This document shows, piece after piece, positions 14,662 to 19,495 of a stretch of 19,495 nt of DNA. The stretch spans positions 1 through 19,495 of the forward strand of contig JAWLCG010000047.1 of assembly GCA_041687295.1 (NCBI GenBank), in the 5' to 3' direction. Below the pieces are notes generated by a model. The model was not told the origin of the DNA, made no database searches, and worked only from the letters and a program-made list of their open reading frames with translations. The stretch is from JAWLCG01 sp041687295. Its GTDB lineage: Bacteria; Planctomycetota; Phycisphaerae; SM23-33; FEN-1343. The position numbers were made by a program, and so were the translations under genes. Position 1 is the stretch's first letter. Each line of letters begins with the position of its first letter.

Positions 14662-14710
14662 TTGACACCCCCGCCGGCCAGACCGTAGCATGGTGGGTCT
14701 GGCCACCATG
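14662..14710 (+). promoter_or_regulatory. Promoter with overlapping inverted repeats, metallophosphoesterase gene
   Basis: TTGACA (14662-14667), an 18-nt spacer and TAGCAT (14686-14691). A perfect 9-bp inverted repeat, GGCCAGACC/GGTCTGGCC (14676-14684 and 14696-14704), brackets the -10 like an operator. A second perfect 8-bp one, CATGGTGG/CCACCATG (14689-14696 and 14703-14710), shares bases with it and reaches the ribosome site GGAG (14710-14713). The two folds exclude each other. Confidence 0.6.
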
Positions 14711-14721
14711 GAGCTTACCCC

Positions 14722-15501
14722 ATGATCGCGATCATCAGTGACATTCACAGCAACCTCGACGCGCTGCAGGCCGTGCTGGCCGACATCGCCGAGCAGGGCG
14801 CCCAGCGGATCCTCTGCCTGGGCGACGTGATCGGCTATGGCCCGCAGCCCAAGGAGTGCCTCGACCTGATCATGGCCCGCTGCGCGGTGTGCCTGATGGG
14901 CAACCACGACTACGCGGTGCTCTACGAGCCGAGCAACTTCAACATCGGGGCCGAGTCCGCCTGCTACTGGACCCGCGCGCAGCTGGAGGCCGAGCCCGAC
15001 GCCGCCCTCCGCAACCGCCGCTGGGATTTTTTGGGGCAACTGCCTGTCAAACATACGCTGCCCGCGGAAGAGAACGACGGCCTGGAGATCACGCTGGTGC
15101 ACGGCTCGCCGCGTCGGCCGATCAACGAGTACATCTTCCCCGACGACGTGTACACCAATCCCGGCAAGATCCACGGGCAGTTCGACCGCTTCGGCAAGCT
15201 GTGCTTCGTGGGCCATACGCACGTGCCGGGGGTGTTCTTCGACACGCCGGACTTCTACAGCACCGACGAGATGGACGAGGTCTACGAGATCAGCGAGAAC
15301 TACAAGGCGCTGATCAACGTCGGCTCGGTGGGCCAGCCCCGCGACCGCGACAGTCGGGCCAGCTACGGCCTGGTCGACCTGGAGGCCCGGGAGGTCCGCT
15401 TCCGGCGGATCGCCTACGACGTCGACGCCGTCATCGGGAAGATCCGCGCCGTCGCCGAGCTGGACGAGTACCTCGGCAGCCGACTCCGCGAGGGGCGCTA
15501 G
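14722..15501 (+). CDS. Metallophosphoesterase family protein (YfcE-like calcineurin-type)
   Basis: Predicted two-metal phosphodiesterase or phosphatase, 259 residues, cytoplasmic. All five metal-binding motifs are present in order: SDIHSN (Asp7, His9), GDVIGYGP (Asp35), GNHD (Asn61, His62), HGSP (His127) and GHTH (His165, His167), followed by NVGSVGQPRDRD. The GYGP and GSVGQPRD signatures belong to the widespread predicted-phosphodiesterase group near YfcE, whose substrates are mostly unknown. An insertion of about 60 residues between GNHD and HGSP (YWTRAQLEAEP...) is typical of this subgroup. GGAG at 14710-14713 lies 8 nt before the ATG. Its promoter overlaps two inverted repeats, so expression is probably controlled. 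A hairpin follows about 100 nt after the stop. Confidence 0.92.
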   Translation: MIAIISDIHSNLDALQAVLADIAEQGAQRILCLGDVIGYGPQPKECLDLIMARCAVCLMGNHDYAVLYEPSNFNIGAESACYWTRAQLEAEPDAALRNRRWDFLGQLPVKHTLPAEENDGLEITLVHGSPRRPINEYIFPDDVYTNPGKIHGQFDRFGKLCFVGHTHVPGVFFDTPDFYSTDEMDEVYEISENYKALINVGSVGQPRDRDSRASYGLVDLEAREVRFRRIAYDVDAVIGKIRAVAELDEYLGSRLREGR

Positions 15502-15512
15502 GCCGGGGGGCC

Positions 15513-15564
15513 GGCACCCGTAGGTTGGCACCCGTAGGCCGGGTCGAGCGTAGCGAGGCCCGGC
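15513..15564 (+). repeat. REP-like palindrome, family A (copy 2), with a duplicated leader
   Basis: Bases 15534-15564 are a 31-nt GTAG-headed palindrome, GTAGGCCGGGTCGAGCG then TAGCGAGGCCCGGC. Just before it GGCACCCGTAGG occurs twice (15513-15524 and 15527-15538), which looks like the remains of an earlier copy or insertion. It lies between the metallophosphoesterase and yidC genes. Confidence 0.85.
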
Positions 15565-15600
15565 ATCGAAGGCGCCCCAGTCGCCTGCACTGAATCCCAC

Positions 15601-15624
15601 GCCCACGGATGGCTGTCCGTGGGC
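15601..15624 (+). terminator. Strong hairpin after the metallophosphoesterase gene, possible terminator
   Basis: GCCCACGGA (15601-15609) and TCCGTGGGC (15616-15624) pair perfectly over 9 bp around a 6-nt loop. The tail ATCTTGG has only a weak T content, so it may be a terminator of low efficiency or another palindromic repeat. It lies 110 nt before the yidC start. Confidence 0.5.
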
Positions 15625-15733
15625 ATCTTGGCCGGGCCGTCCCTTCGAGGCCCACCGACCCGATACCGACCTGACCTTCTATGAATGACCGCACCGGGCC
15701 CCCGCGACGGCGGCCCTGCGACAGGAGCCCCTG

Positions 15734-17875
15734 GTGGACAAGCGACAGATAATCACGATCCTGCTGGTGGCCCTGCTGGTCGCCCTGGTGCTGCCCCGGT
15801 TCTTCGGCGGCGACGCCGAGCCGCCCGCCCCGCCGGCCGGTCCGGCGACACCGCCGATCGCCTCGCGCCCGCTGGTGCTCGAGGGCCGGGCCCTGCCCCG
15901 CGCCGCCGAGCCCGAGCCGGTCACGCTGGGCAGCCTGACCCCGGTGCCCGAGAAGGCCGAGGCCCTGGCGGCGCTGGATCGGCCGGCCTACTCGCTGCAG
16001 GTCCAGCTGACCCCCCGCGGGGCGGCCATCCAGAGCGCGAAGCTGGCGGGCATCTACGACACGGTCGAGCACGACCGCGTCAAGGACAAGACCCCCGAGC
16101 AGCTGCAGGCCTGGAGCTACGAGCTTCTCGAGCCCGTCGGCGGCGGGCAGACCGAGTTCGTCTACCCCATGAGCACCCGCCAGATCCGCGTGGAGGGCGT
16201 GGGCGAGTACCGCATCGACTACAGCCGATCCGGCGTGGCCTGGCGGCCCGGGCCCGTCGAGACGCTGCCCGACGGCTCGCAGCGGGTGGCGTTCACCCTT
16301 CGGCTGATCCTGACGCCGCCGGAGGCGCCCGAGCAGCCCCTTCTCGAGCTGGTCAAGACCTACACCCTCACGCCCGTGACGCCGCAACGGCCCCACTCGA
16401 ACCTGCGGGTGAGCCTGCAGATCCACAACCTCACCGGCGAGGAGCTGGCGGTTGCCCTGGAGCAGTTCGGGCCCACGGGCCTGGACCGCGAGGACCTCCG
16501 CAACGATGGCCGGGCCGTGCTGCAGGCGGTCTACGACCCCGAGGGCCGAAAGGTCGAGCTGGCCAGCAAGCGCGAGGGCGTCATCGAGAACCTCAAGCTC
16601 GGCAACGTCGCCCCGGGCACCGAGAACCTGCTGGGCTCGAACCTCGCCGAGCGCCCCACCGTCTGGGTGGGCATGACCAACAAGTTCTTCGCCGCCCTGA
16701 TGTACCCCGTCTCGCCGGCGCTGGACGAGGGCGAGCTGCCGCTCAAAGGCACGGCCCTGGCCAACCTGATCGTGCCGACGGCCCCGGCCACCGCCCCCGC
16801 GACCGCCCCCGCCGCCGAGCCGCTCGCCCCCTACGCCTACCAGGCCCTCAGCCGGGCCATCGCCGGCGAGGCCGGGCAGCTCACCCAGCTGGTCGTGCTG
16901 CGCACCGACCCGATCGCCATCCCCGCCAGCGACAGCCGAAGCGTCGCCTACGACCTCTACCTCGGGCCCAAGGACCGTGGCCTGTTCGCGGCCGACCCAC
17001 TCTACGCGGCCCTGAACTACACCGAGTCGATCCGCTTCGGCTCGTTCTGCACCTTCGGCTGGCTGGCGCTGGGCGTGATGTGGATCATCGAGACCGGCGG
17101 CGAGCTGATCGGCAACTACGGCGTCATCATCATCCTGCTGGTGCTGCTGATTCGGCTGGTCCTGCACCCGGTGACCAAGAAGAGCCAGATCTCCATGATG
17201 AAACTGGGCAAGCTGGGCCCGGAGATGGAGAAGATCCGCGCCAAGTTCAAGGACGACAAGGAGGCCCAGAACCGGGCCATGATGGAGTTCATGAAGGGCC
17301 AGGGCGCCTCGCCCTTCCTGGGCTGCCTGCCGATGCTGATCCAGATGCCCATCTGGGTCGCCCTGTGGTCGGGCCTGCAGGCCTCGGCCGCCCTGCGCCA
17401 CGAGGGGCTGCTGCCGGTGTGGATTACCGACCTGGCCGCACCCGACGCCCTGATCGCCTGGGGCACGCCGGAGATCAACCTGCCGCTGATCGGCAGCTTC
17501 ACCGGGCCGATCGTCGGCTTCAACCTCCTGCCGATCCTGCTGGCGGTGTTCATGTTCCTCCAGCAGAAGCTCATGCCGATGAGCGCCTCGGCCGCCACGG
17601 CCGACCCCGACCAGAAGCGCCAGCAGAAGATCATGCAGATCTTCATGACGGTCTTCATGCTGCTGATCTTCTACAACGCCCCCTCGGGCCTGACGCTCTA
17701 CATCATGGCCTCTACCGGCGGCGGCGTGCTCGAGAGCTACGTCATCCGCAAGCACATCAAGGAGCGCGAGGCCCTCGAGGCCGCCACCGAGACCCGCGTC
17801 AGCGTCCCCGGCAAAAGCCCCCGCGCCGCCCGAACCAAAAAGCCCAAGGGCCCCAACTGGTTCAAGCACGGGTAG
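15734..17875 (+). CDS. yidC: Membrane protein insertase YidC
   Basis: Inserts and folds proteins in the cytoplasmic membrane, alone or with Sec; 713 residues. Layout is that of Gram-negative YidC: TM1 at about 6-23, a large periplasmic domain (about 85-440), then the conserved 60KD_IMP core. The core has the key Arg474 in LLIRLVLHPVTKKSQ, a coiled cytoplasmic loop (MMKLGKLGPEMEKIRAKFKDD), FLGCLPMLIQMPIWVALW, and the last membrane segments (FMTVFMLLIFYNAPSGLTLY). The tail is basic (TKKPKGPNWFKHG). A Pro/Ala repeat (PTAPATAPATAPA) sits in the periplasmic domain near 352-366. GTG 15734 has AGGAG (15723-15727) 6 nt upstream. It is not next to rpmH-rnpA as in many bacteria, and stands alone before a strong terminator. 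Confidence 0.96.
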   Translation: MDKRQIITILLVALLVALVLPRFFGGDAEPPAPPAGPATPPIASRPLVLEGRALPRAAEPEPVTLGSLTPVPEKAEALAALDRPAYSLQVQLTPRGAAIQSAKLAGIYDTVEHDRVKDKTPEQLQAWSYELLEPVGGGQTEFVYPMSTRQIRVEGVGEYRIDYSRSGVAWRPGPVETLPDGSQRVAFTLRLILTPPEAPEQPLLELVKTYTLTPVTPQRPHSNLRVSLQIHNLTGEELAVALEQFGPTGLDREDLRNDGRAVLQAVYDPEGRKVELASKREGVIENLKLGNVAPGTENLLGSNLAERPTVWVGMTNKFFAALMYPVSPALDEGELPLKGTALANLIVPTAPATAPATAPAAEPLAPYAYQALSRAIAGEAGQLTQLVVLRTDPIAIPASDSRSVAYDLYLGPKDRGLFAADPLYAALNYTESIRFGSFCTFGWLALGVMWIIETGGELIGNYGVIIILLVLLIRLVLHPVTKKSQISMMKLGKLGPEMEKIRAKFKDDKEAQNRAMMEFMKGQGASPFLGCLPMLIQMPIWVALWSGLQASAALRHEGLLPVWITDLAAPDALIAWGTPEINLPLIGSFTGPIVGFNLLPILLAVFMFLQQKLMPMSASAATADPDQKRQQKIMQIFMTVFMLLIFYNAPSGLTLYIMASTGGGVLESYVIRKHIKEREALEAATETRVSVPGKSPRAARTKKPKGPNWFKHG

Positions 17876-17882
17876 GGCAGAG

Positions 17883-17922
17883 GGTTGATCGGTGAACCGG
17901 TTGATGGGTTAATTGGTTGAAG
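17883..17922 (+). repeat. Octamer tandem repeat, forward tract (GGTTRATT-like x5)
   Basis: Five consecutive 8-mers: GGTTGATC, GGTGAACC, GGTTGATG, GGTTAATT, GGTTGAAG. They start 8 nt after the yidC stop and end 4 nt before its terminator. The same octamer forms a second tract at 18118-18156 in opposite orientation. Confidence 0.8.
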
Positions 17923-17925
17923 ATC

Positions 17926-17967
17926 CGCCGCGTGGATGCGTAAATGCGTCCACGCGGCGTTTTCTTT
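17926..17967 (+). terminator. Intrinsic terminator of yidC
   Basis: CGCCGCGTGGA (17926-17936) and TCCACGCGGCG (17949-17959) pair perfectly over 11 bp around a 12-nt loop, followed by TTTTCTTT (17960-17967). It is the clearest terminator in the window. Confidence 0.93.
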
Positions 17968-17968
17968 C

Positions 17969-17999
17969 GTAGGCCGGGTCGAGCGCAGCGAGGCCCGGC
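17969..17999 (+). repeat. REP-like palindrome, family A (copy 3)
   Basis: A 31-nt GTAG-headed palindrome starting one base after the yidC terminator: GTAGGCCGGGTCGAGCG then CAGCGAGGCCCGGC. It differs from copies 1 and 2 at a single inner base. The rest of the gap to 18117 has only a small hairpin, GGGGC-AGA-GCCCC at 18065-18077, and no gene. Confidence 0.87.
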
Positions 18000-18117
18000 A
18001 GTGGAGTGCGCCTGCCTTCTCACGAACTGAGGATCTCATCCCAGGAAGTTGACGAAAAGGAATGGGGGCAGAGCCCCAGGAAGGTTTCTCCTCGCCACGA
18101 ATTGGGGGGAGAGCCCG

Positions 18118-18156
18118 AATTAACCAATTACCAATTAACCAATTAACCAATTGACA
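18118..18156 (-). repeat. Octamer tandem repeat, reverse tract
   Basis: On the plus strand: AATTAACC, AATTACC (one base short), AATTAACC, AATTAACC, AATTGACA. These are reverse complements of the GGTTAATT octamer seen at 17883-17922. The tract runs straight into the ribosome site of the sulfatase gene (AGGA, 18156-18159). Confidence 0.8.
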
Positions 18157-18165
18157 GGATTCCCC

Positions 18166-19495
18166 GTGCTCCCCAACATCCTGCTGATCACGTGGCACGA
18201 CGCGGGCCGATGGTTTGGCTGCTACGGCAACGAGAACGTCCACACGCCGAACGTCGACGCCCTGGCGGCCCAGGGCTGCCGGTTCGAGAACACCGTCTCG
18301 GCCTGCGCGATCTGCTCGCCCAGCCGGGCCGCCATCGTCACCGGACGCTTCTGCCAGGACAACGGCGTGATGTTCCTGACCAACACGGTCAACAACAACC
18401 GCCTGCACGTCACCGAGCGCCACCTGGCGAGGCGGCTGAAGGAGGACTTCGGCTACCGCACGGCCCTGTTCGGCGTGCAGCACGAGTGCGCCCACGAGCA
18501 CGTCAGCGAGATCATCAACCCCGACGACCGCTTCGGCACCGACCCCTGGCCCGAGGACGCCCACATCTCGGCTGAGAACTTCGAGCGCTGGCTGGCCGGG
18601 CGGGCCGGCGAGGATCGGCCCTTCTACGCCCAGATCGGCACCCTCGAGTGCCACATGAACCGCTACTACCACGGCCGGCGGGACTTGCCAACCGACGACG
18701 AGCACGGCGTGCACGTTCCGCCCTACCTCAAGGATTCGCCGGCCCTCCGCGACACCGTCCGCGTGCTGCAGGGCCAACTCCGCCAGGGCGACGACGCCGT
18801 CGGGCGCATCCTGGGGGCCCTGCGCGACCAGGGCCTGGAGCGCGACACCATCGTCTGCATGTGCAGCGACCACGGCGTGGGCCTGCCCCGCGCCAAGACC
18901 ACCTGCTACGACCCCGGCACGGCCGTCACCTGGATCGTCCGCTACCCCGCGGCCATCCCCGCCGGCGTGACCGTGCCGGCCATGACCCGCCAGGTCGACG
19001 TGCTGCCGACGCTGTTCGAGCTGGCCGGCCTGCCCGTGCCGCCCGAGGTCCAGGGCGTCAGCTTCGCCGGCCATGCCCGCGGCCAGCGGAGCGACGAGCC
19101 GGTCGCCGAGGCCTTCAGCCACATGGTCGAGAACACCCGCTCGATCCGCACGAAGCGGTGGAAGCTGATCCGCCACTTCCGCCCCGGCCGGCCGGGCAGC
19201 CAGTCCAAGGGCATGGAGGTCGTCGACGCCGCCCGCCATCAGGACGAGCAGACCACCCCGCCGCACCTGGAGCTCTACGACCTCGCCGGCGACCCCAACG
19301 AGTTCGCCGACCTCGCCGCCGACCCGGCCCACGCCGCCACGCGGGCCGAGCTGGACGGCCGACTGTGGGACTTCCTGCTGGAGCACAACGACTTTCTGGT
19401 CAACGAGCCGGTCAACACCGACTGGCAGGCCGAGACCCGCCGCCAGCTCGAGGCCCACTGCGCCCGCACCGGCCGAGCCGCCCCGGTCCTCGATT
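18166..19495 (+). CDS. Sulfatase, Cys-type formylglycine-dependent, partial at right edge
   Basis: Predicted sulfate ester (or N-sulfate) hydrolase of the alkaline phosphatase superfamily; 443 residues are visible and the gene continues past the window. The active-site motif CSPSRAAIVTGR (Cys50-Arg61) fits the C-x-P-S-R rule, with Cys50 to be oxidised to formylglycine by a maturase not seen here. Asp12 (WHD), Asp235/His236 (SDHG) and Lys near 244 (RAKTTCYDPG) complete the metal and substrate site. The YDPG pattern is like heparan-N-sulfatase-type members, but the true substrate is unknown. GTG 18166 has AGGA 6 nt upstream. From this start there is no signal peptide, unlike many planctomycete sulfatases, so it may act in the cytoplasm. 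An octamer repeat tract abuts its ribosome site. Confidence 0.93.
   Translation, partial: MLPNILLITWHDAGRWFGCYGNENVHTPNVDALAAQGCRFENTVSACAICSPSRAAIVTGRFCQDNGVMFLTNTVNNNRLHVTERHLARRLKEDFGYRTALFGVQHECAHEHVSEIINPDDRFGTDPWPEDAHISAENFERWLAGRAGEDRPFYAQIGTLECHMNRYYHGRRDLPTDDEHGVHVPPYLKDSPALRDTVRVLQGQLRQGDDAVGRILGALRDQGLERDTIVCMCSDHGVGLPRAKTTCYDPGTAVTWIVRYPAAIPAGVTVPAMTRQVDVLPTLFELAGLPVPPEVQGVSFAGHARGQRSDEPVAEAFSHMVENTRSIRTKRWKLIRHFRPGRPGSQSKGMEVVDAARHQDEQTTPPHLELYDLAGDPNEFADLAADPAHAATRAELDGRLWDFLLEHNDFLVNEPVNTDWQAETRRQLEAHCARTGRAAPVLD

Noticed and set aside
15431..17869. Long frame antisense to yidC (812 codons)
   Set aside because: It is a mirror of the yidC codon pattern with no recognisable domain, and yidC is certain.
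18151..18179. TTGACA-17-CAACAT as sulfatase promoter
   Set aside because: Transcription would start inside the gene, after its start codon, so the match is probably chance from the octamer tract.

Overview
The window is one stretch of very GC-rich bacterial chromosome. Several traits together suggest a Planctomycetota member, perhaps class Phycisphaerae: a large DUF4175-like membrane protein with a Gly/Pro/Gln-rich middle, a one-domain sulfatase with a Cys-type active site, several HDOD proteins, a YidC with a large periplasmic domain, and many GTAG-headed palindromic repeats between genes. This is inferred from gene content; there is no rRNA or other marker gene here to confirm it.

Layout. 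1-304: short repeats, no convincing gene. 305-3750: two-gene membrane unit (DUF4175-like protein, whose 3' end appears frameshifted, then a one-TM protein). 3751-4009: a REP-like palindrome and a three-stem fold. 4010-6673: a tightly overlapping zinc/manganese-type ABC uptake operon (lipoprotein binding protein, ATPase, permease), with His-rich segments in the first two proteins. 6674-7203: a 530-bp gene-free region with a near-consensus promoter, an intrinsic terminator about 40 nt downstream of it, a palindrome and a 129-bp nested inverted repeat. 7204-8372: a GNAT acetyltransferase and a four-TM protein with its own TATAAT promoter. 8373-8675: a 23-bp-period tandem repeat and a large hairpin.

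8676-13587, minus strand: a signalling cluster read in the order HDOD-GGDEF, HDOD, HDOD, HD-GYP. It carries the enzymes expected both to make (GGDEF) and to degrade (HD-GYP) cyclic di-GMP, plus two tandemly duplicated HDOD proteins without an output domain. The duplicated pair is nearly identical in the first two thirds and strongly diverged in the last third.

13884-19495, plus strand: a nitrilase-family amidohydrolase, a YfcE-like metallophosphoesterase, the membrane insertase YidC followed by a strong terminator, and a sulfatase that runs off the right edge.

No complete new defence or mobile system, CRISPR array, transposase, tRNA or rRNA was found. The most unusual material is non-coding: GTAG-headed REP-like elements, a 23-bp hairpin tandem repeat sharing a 22-base core with the left edge, an octamer repeat in two opposite-facing tracts, and the promoter-terminator cassette downstream of the metal operon. 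Among the genes, the most interesting is the HDOD/GGDEF/HD-GYP cluster.
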